DNA of 64,000 nucleotides from Variovorax sp. SG517. Its GTDB lineage: Bacteria > Pseudomonadota > Gammaproteobacteria > Burkholderiales > Burkholderiaceae_C. This document shows, piece after piece, positions 36,102 through 45,306 of this stretch; position 1 is the first letter of the stretch, and each line of letters opens with the position of its first letter. Below the pieces are notes generated by a model. The model was given only the letters and a program-made list of their open reading frames with translations. It was not told the origin of the DNA and did no database searches. The stretch lies in contig NZ_JABMJG010000007.1 in the NCBI RefSeq assembly GCF_013376045.1, positions 310,001 through 374,000 of the forward strand. The letters are read 5' to 3'. Made by a program: the position numbers and the translations under genes.

Positions 36102-36740
36102 TTACTGGATCAGCTTGGCGCCCGTCTTCGCCTGCAGCGCATCGAAGGTGACGCCCGGCGCCAGCTCGACCACCTTCAGCCCCTCAGGCACCACATCCAT
36201 CACGGCCAGGTCGGTGATGATGCGGTCGACCACGCCCACGCCGGTCAGCGGCAGGGTGCACTTCTCGAGAATCTTCAGATCCTCGGTGCCGTCCTTCTTC
36301 TTGGCGACGTGCTCCATCAGCACGATCACGCGCTTCACGCCGGCCACGAGGTCCATGGCGCCGCCCATGCCCTTGACCATCTTGCCGGGGATCATCCAGT
36401 TGGCGAGGTCGCCCTTGGTGCTGACCTGCATGGCGCCGAGGATCGACAGGTTGATCTTGCCGCCGCGGATCATCGCAAAGCTGTCGTGGCTGCCGAAGAT
36501 CGCCGAGCCCGGCAGCGTGGTCACGGTCTGCTTGCCGGCGTTGATGAGGTCGGCGTCGACCTGATCTTCAGTAGGGAACGGGCCGATGCCGAGCATGCCG
36601 TTCTCGCTTTGCAGCCACACTTCCTTGTCGCCGGTGTGGTTGGCCACCAGCGTCGGGATGCCGATGCCGAGGTTGACGTAGAAGCCGTCCTCGAGTTCCT
36701 GGGCGGCGCGGGCCGCCATCTGGTCTTGGGTCCAGGGCAT
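36102..36740 (-). CDS. scoB: 3-oxoacid CoA-transferase subunit B
   Basis: This 212-residue subunit carries the catalytic Glu46 in the signature SENGMLGIG. FYVNLGIGIPTLVANH and GGAMDLVAGVKRVIVLMEH are conserved in succinyl-CoA:3-ketoacid (acetoacetate) CoA transferases. With subunit A it moves CoA from succinyl-CoA to acetoacetate or a related 3-oxoacid. The ATG at 36740 lies 1 bp behind the stop codon of subunit A, so translation is coupled. Confidence 0.94.
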   Translation of the reverse strand: MPWTQDQMAARAAQELEDGFYVNLGIGIPTLVANHTGDKEVWLQSENGMLGIGPFPTEDQVDADLINAGKQTVTTLPGSAIFGSHDSFAMIRGGKINLSILGAMQVSTKGDLANWMIPGKMVKGMGGAMDLVAGVKRVIVLMEHVAKKKDGTEDLKILEKCTLPLTGVGVVDRIITDLAVMDVVPEGLKVVELAPGVTFDALQAKTGAKLIQ

Positions 36741-36741
36741 C

Positions 36742-37545
36742 TCAGGCTCCTTCTTTCTTGTTGACGACCTTGGCAGGCACTTCGCTGCCGGCTGCTGCCG
36801 CGGCGGCGATGGCGGTCTGCGCCTCGACCTTGGCGGCGGCGGCATCGACCGATGCGCTCACGGTGCGCTTCTCGATGCGCTTCTCGGGGTTGGCGTTGAG
36901 CACGATGCGGTGCACGTAGATGCCCGGCAGGTGGATGTCGTCGGGAGCCAGCTCGCCCACTTCCACGATCTTCTCGACCTCGACGATGCAGATCTTGCCG
37001 GCCATGGCGGCGGCCGGGTTGAAGTTGCGCGCCGTCAGGCGGAAGCGCAGGTTGCCCGACTTGTCGGCCACGTCGGCCTTCACCAGCGCCACGTCGGGCA
37101 CCAGCGAGCGTTCCATCACGTAGGTTTCGCCGTCGAACTCGCGCAGCTCCTTGCCTTCGGCAACCTGGGTGCCCACGCCGGTCTTGGTGAAGAAGGCCGG
37201 AATGCCGGCGCCGCCGGCGCGCAGCTTCTCGGCCAGCGTGCCCTGGGGCGTGAACTCCAGGGCCAACTCGCCCGCGAGGTACTGGCGCTCGAACTCCTTG
37301 TTCTCGCCGACGTAGGACGCGATCATCTTCTTGATCTGGCGCGTCTCCAGCAGCTTGCCGAGGCCGAAGCCGTCGACGCCCGCGTTGTTGGAGATGACGG
37401 TGAGGTTCTGCACGCCGGAGTCCTTGAGCGCGTCGATCAGCGCTTCCGGAATGCCGCAGAGGCCGAAGCCGCCGACCGCGAGCATCTGCCCGTCGGCGAC
37501 GATCCCCTTGAGTGCCGCGTCAGCGGTGGGAAAAATCTTGTTCAC
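36742..37545 (-). CDS. scoA: 3-oxoacid CoA-transferase subunit A
   Basis: This 267-residue protein has MLAVGGFGLCGIPEALIDALKDSG (family signature GGFGLCGIPE), LTVISNNAGVDGFGLGKLL and FTKTGVGTQVAEGKE. The first 235 residues match the standard subunit. The last about 35 residues form an Ala/Val/Lys-rich extension (ASVDAAAAKVEAQTAIAAAAAAG) not found in typical members. It is the first gene of the scoAB pair and divergent from the PAS-LuxR gene. The mapping to acetoacetate rather than 3-oxoadipate is inferred from the lack of pca genes nearby. Confidence 0.93.
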   Translation of the reverse strand: MNKIFPTADAALKGIVADGQMLAVGGFGLCGIPEALIDALKDSGVQNLTVISNNAGVDGFGLGKLLETRQIKKMIASYVGENKEFERQYLAGELALEFTPQGTLAEKLRAGGAGIPAFFTKTGVGTQVAEGKELREFDGETYVMERSLVPDVALVKADVADKSGNLRFRLTARNFNPAAAMAGKICIVEVEKIVEVGELAPDDIHLPGIYVHRIVLNANPEKRIEKRTVSASVDAAAAKVEAQTAIAAAAAAGSEVPAKVVNKKEGA

Positions 37546-37604
37546 TCGAGCTCCTCGATGGATGAATGAAAGTGGGTGAGAAAGGGTGGGGAAACCCCTG
37601 AACG

Positions 37605-37630
37605 ATACTACCTACTCGCATACGTAGTAT
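37605..37630. promoter_or_regulatory. Inverted-repeat operator between scoA and the luxR-type gene
   Basis: ATACTAC (37605-37611) and GTAGTAT (37624-37630) form a perfect 7-bp inverted repeat with a 12-bp spacer. It lies 20 bp before the start of the LuxR-type gene and 60 bp before scoA. It is AT-rich in a GC-rich region, and a dimeric regulator, most simply the LuxR-type product itself, is the likely ligand. Confidence 0.65.
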
Positions 37631-37649
37631 TTCGTAATGGAGACCCCCG

Positions 37650-38216
37650 ATGCCCGAGATCGATTACCGGCTGGCGTTTGAACACGCCCCCGTCGGCATG
37701 GTGGTGTCGAGCAACCGCACCATCGTGGCGTGCAACGTGCGCGTTTGCGAGATTTTTGGAGCAACGCCCTCCGCGCTGGTCGGGCATTCGTTCAGCATCC
37801 TCTACCCCAGCGTGGCCGAGTTCGAGCGCATCGGCAAGCGCATGGAGCCGTTTCTCAACGCCAGCGGGCACTACGCCGACAACCGCATGATGAAGCGGCT
37901 GGGCAACCTGCACGGCGCCATCGCCGACGAGACCTTCTGGTGCCACGTCACCGGCCACGCCATGAACCGCGACGCCCCCCACGAGGCCGGCATCTGGACC
38001 TTCGAGGACCTGGGCTCGCGCCGAGCCGTCAAGGCCGAGCTCACGCCGCGCGAGCGCGAAGTGGCGGCGCAGGTGATGCGAGGGCTGACCTCGAAGGAGA
38101 TCGGCAAGGCGCTGGGCATCAGCCACCGCACGGTGGAACTGCACCGGGCACGGCTGATGCGCAAGTACTCGGCCGCGACCACGGCGGAGCTGGTTCAGAA
38201 GCTGATCGCCGGCTGA
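37650..38216 (+). CDS. PAS domain LuxR-type transcriptional regulator
   Basis: This 188-residue protein has an N-terminal PAS domain (YRLAFEHAPVGMVVSSNRTIVACNVRVCEIFGATPSALVGHSFSILYPS, residues about 5-110). A C-terminal LuxR/GerE helix-turn-helix follows (LTPREREVAAQVMRGLTSKEIGKALGISHRTVELHRARLMRKY, residues 130-175). It has no receiver domain and no membrane segment, so it would sense a small molecule or redox state directly. Its position opposite scoAB with one shared dyad suggests that it controls them and itself. GGAG at 37639-37642 supports the ATG. Confidence 0.9.
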   Translation: MPEIDYRLAFEHAPVGMVVSSNRTIVACNVRVCEIFGATPSALVGHSFSILYPSVAEFERIGKRMEPFLNASGHYADNRMMKRLGNLHGAIADETFWCHVTGHAMNRDAPHEAGIWTFEDLGSRRAVKAELTPREREVAAQVMRGLTSKEIGKALGISHRTVELHRARLMRKYSAATTAELVQKLIAG

Positions 38217-38386
38217 CCAGCGAGCTCGCCGACTCGAAAGCCCCGGCCGAAGTTCCGTCCGGCGGCCATCCCATCGTTGCGAAAACGGAAACGCCGTGTC
38301 GACGAAACGCCTGTGCCGCGGCGCGCCACGAGGCCTATCGTGGAGGCCATCCGGGGCAAGAAGCCCGCAACACACAGGAGTCCGAA

Positions 38387-38533
38387 ATGTCCACACCCAT
38401 CCATTCCGAACGCAGCCTCCTGCTGCAGACCCAGGCCTCGGTCGCCCGCGCCCACGCGCTCGCGGTGCGGCAGCTGCCGGTTGCGATGACGCTGTCCGCG
38501 ATCATCCTGTCGATCATCAACGTCAGGCTGTAG
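38387..38533 (+). CDS. Small hypothetical protein with hydrophobic C-terminus
   Basis: This 48-residue product starts at an ATG with a strong ribosome site (GGAG, 38377-38380, spacer 6). The N-terminal half is polar (HSERSLLLQTQASVARAHALA). The last 17 residues (LPVAMTLSAIILSIINVRL) form a hydrophobic helix that could insert in the membrane. I know no homologue. It sits 170 bp past the LuxR-type gene and is convergent with the Bug gene (16 bp). The strong ribosome site is the main argument for it. Confidence 0.5.
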   Translation: MSTPIHSERSLLLQTQASVARAHALAVRQLPVAMTLSAIILSIINVRL

Positions 38534-38549
38534 CCAGCCGCGCCCGGAA

Positions 38550-39518
38550 TCAATCGGGCTTGATGTCCGCCGACTTGATCACCTTCGACCACGTCGCCAG
38601 TTCCTGGTCGACGAATTTCGCGAGCGTCGGCGAGTCCATGTAGGTCGCGAAGGCGCCCTGCTCGTCCACCTTCTTGCGGAAGGCCTCGCTCTCGACGATC
38701 TTGCGCAGCTCGGCGCCGAGCCTGTTGACGACTTCCGGCGGCGTCTTCGCAGGCGCGAACACCGCGAACCACGACTCGACCTCGTAGCCCGGCAGCCCCG
38801 CCTCGGCCGAGGTCGGCACGTCGGGCATCGACGGATGACGCTTGCTGCCCGTGTACGCCAGCGGCTTGATGCGCCCGCCCGCGAAGTGGCCGATGACGGA
38901 GGGCGGCGTGGTGATGAACATGTCCACGTTGCCCGAGATCAGGTCGTTGATCGCCGGCCCCGAGCCCTTGTAGGGCACGTGCGTCATCGCCTGCTTCGCC
39001 TGCCGCGACAGCAACTCGCCCGCGATGTGCTGGATCGAGCCGTTGCCCGAGGAGGCATAGAACAGCCCACCCTCCTTCTTCCTGCCGTACTCGATGAGCT
39101 CCTTCATCGACTTCACCGGCAGCTTGCCGCTCACCGCGACCACGTGCGGCGCGCGCATCACCATCGCCACCGGCACGAAGTCCTTGGTGGGGCTCCACTT
39201 GATGTTCGGGTAGAGCGACGGGTTGCCCACGTGGTAGCCCGAGTACTGCATCAGCAGCGTGTAGCCGTCGGGCGCGGCGCGCGCCACGAACTCAGTGCCG
39301 ATGTTGCCGCTCGCGCCGGGCTTGTTGTCGACCACGACGGGCTGGCCCAGCGCGCGCTGCAGGGGCTCACCGACGAGGCGCGCCATGATGTCGGTCGAGC
39401 CCGCCGGCGCGGTCGGCACGACCATCGTGATCGGTTTCGAGGGCCAGGCGTCGGCAGCGCCCGCAGCCGAAGCGGACAGCGCGAGGCCGACCGCGATCAG
39501 GCGGTGGATGGGTTTCAT
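38550..39518 (-). CDS. Bug-type tripartite tricarboxylate transporter substrate-binding protein
   Basis: This 322-residue periplasmic receptor has a signal peptide (LIAVGLALSASAAGAADA). WPSKPITMVVPTAPAGSTDIMARLVGEPLQRALGQPVVVDNKPGASGNIGTEFVARAAPDGYT follows as the Bug N-lobe (given here only as the family-defining segment start WPSKPITMVVP to APDGYT). It is the last gene of an operon with a CaiB-type CoA transferase, an HMG-CoA-lyase-like enzyme and a VOC protein. It therefore probably captures the acid that these enzymes activate and cleave. GGAG precedes the ATG. No TctA/TctB genes are adjacent. Confidence 0.93.
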   Translation of the reverse strand: MKPIHRLIAVGLALSASAAGAADAWPSKPITMVVPTAPAGSTDIMARLVGEPLQRALGQPVVVDNKPGASGNIGTEFVARAAPDGYTLLMQYSGYHVGNPSLYPNIKWSPTKDFVPVAMVMRAPHVVAVSGKLPVKSMKELIEYGRKKEGGLFYASSGNGSIQHIAGELLSRQAKQAMTHVPYKGSGPAINDLISGNVDMFITTPPSVIGHFAGGRIKPLAYTGSKRHPSMPDVPTSAEAGLPGYEVESWFAVFAPAKTPPEVVNRLGAELRKIVESEAFRKKVDEQGAFATYMDSPTLAKFVDQELATWSKVIKSADIKPD

Positions 39519-39569
39519 GGTTTGTCTCCGGTGGTTTTGTATTTGCTGGCTGTCTTCGGCGCCTCGCCC

Positions 39570-39950
39570 TCAGGGCGACAGCTCCGAGATCTCGATCAGG
39601 TTGAGATCGGGGTCGCGCGCATAGACCGAGCGGATGCGCGAGGTCGCGCCCGTGCGCATCACCGGCCCTTCGAGGATCGGCACGCCCTGCTCGGCAAGAC
39701 GGGCAATGACTTCGTCGAGCGGCACGCTGGCGATGAAGCACAGGTCCAGCGAGCCGGGCGTGGGCAGCTGCGCCTTGGGCTCGAACTCGTGGCCCTTCAC
39801 ATGCAGGTTGATCTTCTGGTTGCCGAAGCGGAAGGCCTTGCGCCCGGCGCCGAAGCTTTCCAGAGACATGCCCATCACGTCGACGTAGAAGCGGATGCAG
39901 GCTTCTTCGTGCGCGGTGGTCAGCACGAGGTGGTCCAGGTGGTCGATCAT
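39570..39950 (-). CDS. VOC (glyoxalase/bleomycin resistance) family protein
   Basis: This 126-residue single VOC module starts IDHLDHLVLTTAHEEACIRFYVDVMGMSLESFG (first metal His) and ends DPDLNLIEISEL (Glu ligand), with FRFGNQKINLH and GSLDLCFIA in between. The size fits one half-barrel pair of a metal-dependent lyase, epimerase or dioxygenase. Its start codon overlaps the stop of the lyase gene (ATGA), so it is translationally coupled to it and probably acts on an intermediate of the same pathway. Confidence 0.9.
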   Translation of the reverse strand: MIDHLDHLVLTTAHEEACIRFYVDVMGMSLESFGAGRKAFRFGNQKINLHVKGHEFEPKAQLPTPGSLDLCFIASVPLDEVIARLAEQGVPILEGPVMRTGATSRIRSVYARDPDLNLIEISELSP

Positions 39951-40936
39951 GGCTGCAGCTCCTTCGGTGCGTGCCCGCGCTCCCGTGCGCGAGCCACGAT
40001 GTCGTTGAAATCCAGCGGCGGCGCATGCCGCTTCAGCCGATGGCCGGCGCGCGAAACCTGGGCGGGCAGATCGTGCTGCAGCAGCGCCTCCAGCGCCACC
40101 GCGGTGCCGATAAGGCCCGCGAGATCCATGCCGGTGTCGTAGCCCATGCACTGCAGCATGTGGACCACGTCCTCGGTCGCCACGTTGCCGGTCGCGCCGG
40201 GCGCGTAGGGACAGCCGCCGATGCCGCCGAGCGACATGTCGAGCCGGCGGATGCCGGCCTCCACCGCCGCCACCGTGTTCACCAGCCCCATGCCGCGCGT
40301 GTTGTGGAAGTGGGCCGTCCATTGCAGCGCCGGATGACTCGCCATCACCGCTTCGCAGATCTCGCCCACCTGCGTGGGATAGGCCATGCCCGTGGTGTCG
40401 CACAGCGTGATGCCCTGCACCTCCAGCGCGGCGAAGCGGTCGATCCAGTCCTGCACGGAAGCCAGCGGCACCTCGCCCTCCATCGGGCAGCCGAACACGC
40501 ATGAGAGCGACACGTTCACCGGCACGCCAGCCTGCTTCGCCAGCCCGATCACGCCGGCCAGCTGCGCGAACGACTGCTCCCGCGTCATCCGCAGGTTGGC
40601 GAGGTTGTGCGTTTCGCTCGCGGACATGACGATGTTGAACTCGTCGATGCGGCTTTCCAGCGCGCGCTCCGCACCGCGCACATTGGGCACCAGCGCTGTG
40701 TAGACCACGCCGGGGCGGCGGGCGATGCGATTCATCACCTCCTCGCCGTCGCGCAGCGCGGGAATCGCCTTCGCCGAGGTGAACGACGTGACTTCGATCT
40801 TCGCGTAGCCCAGGCCGCTGAGCCGGTCGATCAGCGCGATCTTGTCCTCCGTGGGGATGAAGCGGCTCTCCATCTGGAAGCCGTCGCGCGTGGCGACCTC
40901 GTTGATGAAAAGCCGCGTGCCGTTGCCCGCCTTCAT
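39947..40936 (-). CDS. Hydroxymethylglutaryl-CoA lyase family protein
   Basis: In this 329-residue TIM-barrel lyase, FINEVATRDGFQMESRFIPTEDKIALIDRL holds the catalytic Arg-Asp-Gly. SLSCVFGCPMEGEVP and HFHNTRGMGLVNTVAAVEAG hold metal His ligands. LGGIGGCPYAPGATGNVATEDVV is the HMG-CoA lyase Cys signature. It would split a 3-hydroxy-3-methyl acyl-CoA into acetyl-CoA and a keto acid. The upstream neighbour is a CaiB CoA transferase, and such pairs degrade citramalate- or itaconate-like acids, so leucine HMG-CoA is not the only candidate. It overlaps both neighbours by ATGA. Confidence 0.9.
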   Translation of the reverse strand: MKAGNGTRLFINEVATRDGFQMESRFIPTEDKIALIDRLSGLGYAKIEVTSFTSAKAIPALRDGEEVMNRIARRPGVVYTALVPNVRGAERALESRIDEFNIVMSASETHNLANLRMTREQSFAQLAGVIGLAKQAGVPVNVSLSCVFGCPMEGEVPLASVQDWIDRFAALEVQGITLCDTTGMAYPTQVGEICEAVMASHPALQWTAHFHNTRGMGLVNTVAAVEAGIRRLDMSLGGIGGCPYAPGATGNVATEDVVHMLQCMGYDTGMDLAGLIGTAVALEALLQHDLPAQVSRAGHRLKRHAPPLDFNDIVARARERGHAPKELQP

Positions 40937-42108
40937 GCCGCCACTCCTTCGCTGCGGCGCACGGGCCATCCGCCGCCGCGCAGATCGCCATCGTGCTCGC
41001 CCAGCCGCGGCGCGGGGTGCGCAATGCGGCCCGGCGTGGCGCTGAGCTTGGGCACCACGCCCGGCACCTTGAGCGTGGAGCCGTCGGAAGTCGGTGCTTC
41101 CACGATCATTCCGCGCGCCAGGTATTGCGGGTCGCTCGCGATGTCGGCCACCGTGTAGATGCGACCGACCGGCACGCCCGCCGCATCGAGCGCGGCCAGC
41201 ACCTCGTCGCGGCTGCGCTGCAGCGTCCACGCCTCGATGGCGGCGTCGATCTCCTCCACGCGCAGCACGCGGCCGTCGTTATGAAGCAACCCGGGGTCGT
41301 TTTCCAGGTCTTCGCGGCCGATGGCGCGCATCAGGCGCCGGAAGATGCTGTCGCCGTTGCCGGCCACCAGCACGTAGTGGCCGTCTGCGCAGCGGTAGGC
41401 GTTGGTCGGCGCGATGCCGGGCAGCGCGCTGCCGGCGCGCTCGCGCACGGCTCCGAACGCGTCGTACTCCGGCAGCAGGCTTTCCATCACGTTGAACACC
41501 GACTCGTAGAGCGCCACGTCGATGAACTGCCCTTCGCCGCCATGGACGGTGCGGTGGTGCAGCGCAGTCAGCACGCCGATCACGCCATGCAGCGCCGCCA
41601 GCGTGTCACCCAGCGACACACCCACGCGCACCGGCACCCGCCCCGGCTCGCCGCTCAGGTAGCGCAGGCCGCCCATCGATTCGCCGAGCACGCCGAAGCC
41701 GGGCTTGTCGCGATAGGGCCCTGTCTGCCCGTAGCCCGAGATGCGCAGCATGATGAGACGCGGGTTCAGCGCATGCAGCTCTTCCCAGCCCAGGCCCCAG
41801 CCTTCGAGCGTGCCGGGCTTGAAGTTCTCGATCAGCACGTCGGCCTCGACCGCCAGTGCGCGCACGGCCTCCTGACCTTCGGTGCTGCGCAGGTCCAGGC
41901 ACACCGAGCGCTTGTTGCGCGACTGCACCTCCCACCACGCCGAGGTGCCGTTGTCGCGCAGCAGCCGCCACTTGCGCAGCGGATCGCCGACGCCGGCCGA
42001 CTCGACCTTGATCACGTCGGCGCCGAACTCCGCCAGCGTCTTGCCGGCGAAGGGTCCGGCGATGAGCTGGCCGAGCTCCAGCACCTTCAGGCCTTCGAGT
42101 GCATTCAT
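40933..42108 (-). CDS. CaiB/BaiF family CoA-transferase
   Basis: This 391-residue family III CoA transferase has MNALEGLKVLELGQLIAGPFAGKTLAEFGADVIKVE, then ENFKPGTLEGWGLGWEELHALNPRLIMLRISGYGQTGPY. The catalytic Asp is expected in GVSLGDTLAALHGVIG. It activates an organic acid with CoA from a donor such as succinyl-CoA. It is the first gene of the operon CoA-transferase, lyase, VOC and Bug receptor, and divergent from a LysR gene. The ATG at 42108 is at the family start; a longer frame to 42189 is open but runs through the operator region. Confidence 0.92.
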   Translation of the reverse strand: MNALEGLKVLELGQLIAGPFAGKTLAEFGADVIKVESAGVGDPLRKWRLLRDNGTSAWWEVQSRNKRSVCLDLRSTEGQEAVRALAVEADVLIENFKPGTLEGWGLGWEELHALNPRLIMLRISGYGQTGPYRDKPGFGVLGESMGGLRYLSGEPGRVPVRVGVSLGDTLAALHGVIGVLTALHHRTVHGGEGQFIDVALYESVFNVMESLLPEYDAFGAVRERAGSALPGIAPTNAYRCADGHYVLVAGNGDSIFRRLMRAIGREDLENDPGLLHNDGRVLRVEEIDAAIEAWTLQRSRDEVLAALDAAGVPVGRIYTVADIASDPQYLARGMIVEAPTSDGSTLKVPGVVPKLSATPGRIAHPAPRLGEHDGDLRGGGWPVRRSEGVAA

Positions 42109-42156
42109 GTCCGCGTCCGTCTCCTTGGTTGGGCTGGCCCCGACTCTAGGAACGGA

Positions 42157-42207
42157 TCGCGGAATGCGGAATTGCTTTGGCGGCAGCACCTCTTCGCGAA
42201 ATGCGAA
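42157..42207. promoter_or_regulatory. Two matching LysR operator copies
   Basis: The 14-base word TCGCGRAATGCGRA occurs at 42157-42170 (R = G) and 42194-42207 (R = A), 37 bp apart, with 12 of 14 bases identical. The second copy sits in a perfect dyad CTTCGC-N5-GCGAAG (42192-42208) with T-N11-A form. They lie between the CoA-transferase and LysR starts. Confidence 0.65.
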
Positions 42208-42239
42208 GGGGCGCCCTCGGCTCTCCCTAGAATCCGCCG

Positions 42240-43160
42240 ATGGCCAGCACCATCAATCCCGCGCGTGTCGATTTCGTGACGCTTCGCCTGTTCTGCGCTG
42301 TCGCGCAATCCGGCAGCATCACCAAGGGCGCGGAGGCATGCCACCTCGCGCTCTCGGCGGCGAGCAGGCGGCTCTCCGATTTCGAAGCGGCCACCGGATC
42401 GAAGCTGCTAGAGCGCAGTTCGCAAGGCATAGCCCTCACGCCCGCGGGCCATGTGGCGATGCAGCATGCGATGCGGCTTTTCCAGGGCTTCGAGCAGTTC
42501 AGCAGCGAGCTCGGCGACTACTCGAGCGGCGTGCGCGGCCATGTTCGGCTGTGGGCCAACATGTCGGCGCTGACGGAGTTCCTGCCCACCACGCTCGCGG
42601 CCTTCCTCGCGCAGCACCCCGACATCCGCGTCGAGGTCGAGGAGCAGCTCAGCGGCGACATCGTGCGCGCGCTCGTCGACGGGCTGGCAGACGTCGGCGT
42701 GTTCGCCGAGAACACCCCTGCCTACGGTCTCGACGTGCAGCCCTTCCAGACCGACGAGCTCGTGGTGCTGTGCGCAAGGCAGCATCCGCTGGCGCGAAGC
42801 CGCGTGAAGCAGACGGATTTCAGGAGCTGCCTCGCGCACGAGTTCGTGGGGCTGAACCGCAGCAGCTCGCTGCTCGAACTCACTTCGCGCGCGGCCGAGC
42901 AGGCCGGCATCCCGATGCGCCTGCGCGTGCAAGTGCGCAGCTTCGACGCGATGTGCCACATGATCGCCGCCAACCTGGGCATCGGCGTGGTGCCGCTGGC
43001 GGCGTGCAAGGCGCAGGTGGAGGCGCTCGACCTGAAGGTCGTGCGGCTCAGGGATGTGTGGGCCACGCGGCGGCTGCTGATGGCGACGAAGACGGGGGCC
43101 GACCTGTCCCCTGCTGCGAAGCTGCTGGTGCGACAGCTCCTGCACCCGGCCGGAGCCTGA
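42240..43160 (+). CDS. LysR family regulator of the CoA-transferase/lyase operon
   Basis: In this 306-residue protein, the helix-turn-helix is FVTLRLFCAVAQSGSITKGAEACHLALSAASRRLSDFEAATGSKLLERS, and the effector domain begins GHVRLWANMSALTEFLPTTLAAFLAQHPDI. It is of the subgroup often found next to organic-acid catabolic genes with Bug receptors. It is divergent from the CoA-transferase gene with 131 bp between the starts and two repeated operator words in that space. Confidence 0.92.
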   Translation: MASTINPARVDFVTLRLFCAVAQSGSITKGAEACHLALSAASRRLSDFEAATGSKLLERSSQGIALTPAGHVAMQHAMRLFQGFEQFSSELGDYSSGVRGHVRLWANMSALTEFLPTTLAAFLAQHPDIRVEVEEQLSGDIVRALVDGLADVGVFAENTPAYGLDVQPFQTDELVVLCARQHPLARSRVKQTDFRSCLAHEFVGLNRSSSLLELTSRAAEQAGIPMRLRVQVRSFDAMCHMIAANLGIGVVPLAACKAQVEALDLKVVRLRDVWATRRLLMATKTGADLSPAAKLLVRQLLHPAGA

Positions 43161-43172
43161 GACCCCACCCGA

Positions 43173-43570
43173 TCAGGCTCGACGAGTCCGGCTCGCCTCC
43201 CCGGCCTCCAGCACCGCCCACTCCTCGTCGGTGAAGAGCCGCGAGCGCGTCAAGAACCGCACGCCCTGCGGCCCCTCCAGCGAGAACATGCCGCCGCGCC
43301 CCGGCACCACGTCGATGATCAGCTGCGTGTGCTGCCAATACTCGAACTGCGGCCCGCTGATGTAGAACGGCATGCCGCCGATGTGCCCCAGCAGCCGGTC
43401 GTAGTCGCCCACGATGAACTCGCCCAGGGCGTAGCACATTGGCGCGCTGCCGTCGCAGCAGCCGCCCGACTGATGGAACATCAGCGGGCCGTGCCTGGCG
43501 GCGAGCCTGTCGGTCAGCGCGAGCGCGGCATCGGTCGCGGTGACGCGCAGGACTTCGCCGTTGCCGCTCA

Positions 43571-43571
<1 letters not shown>
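43173..43571 (-). CDS. DUF779 domain-containing protein
   Basis: This 132-residue protein has RHGPLMFHQSGGCCDGSAPMCY and QHTQLIIDVVPGRGGMFSLEGPQGVRFLTRSRLFTDEEW, the body of DUF779 proteins. They are nearly always encoded next to acetaldehyde/aldehyde dehydrogenases. The role is unknown; the CC and following Cys hint at metal or redox chemistry. The start codon overlaps the stop of the aldehyde dehydrogenase gene (ATGA), so it is translated as a unit with it. Confidence 0.92.
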
Positions 43572-45091
<1,520 letters not shown>

Positions 45092-45151
45092 GACGTTGTC
45101 TCCATGTGCAGAGTGATGGCACCGCGACATGCGGCGGCCGCACGCTCAAGC

Positions 45152-45166
45152 GCAAGCCGCGTACCC
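45152..45166 (-). promoter_or_regulatory. Sigma-54 (-24/-12) promoter of the aldehyde dehydrogenase operon
   Basis: Read on the minus strand the sequence is GGGTACG-CGGC-TTGC. It matches the consensus TGGCACG-N4-TTGC at 9 of 11 fixed positions, with the essential GG and GC at correct spacing. Transcription would start near 45140, about 50 bp before the ATG at 45091. Confidence 0.75.
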
Positions 45167-45231
45167 GGCCGGATCGGTAGATTCCCGGAGCGCCGTGCCG
45201 GAGGAAGCCGGCCCCGGCAGCGGGTTTTCAT

Positions 45232-45279
45232 TCGCAATCTGCGACATGTTCCGGCGAACATGGCGACTACGATGTCGCA
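45232..45279. promoter_or_regulatory. Dyad cluster, probable activator binding sites (UAS)
   Basis: Three perfect inverted repeats are packed here: TCGCA-N3-TGCGA (45232-45244), ATGTTC-CGGC-GAACAT (45246-45261) and TGCGACAT with ATGTCGCA (45240-45247 and 45272-45279). The cluster is about 90-140 bp upstream of the predicted sigma-54 start, the usual distance for enhancer-binding proteins. It also covers the region just ahead of the activator gene. Confidence 0.65.
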
Positions 45280-45306
45280 CAAGGCGAAACACCATCGGAG
45301 ACACGC

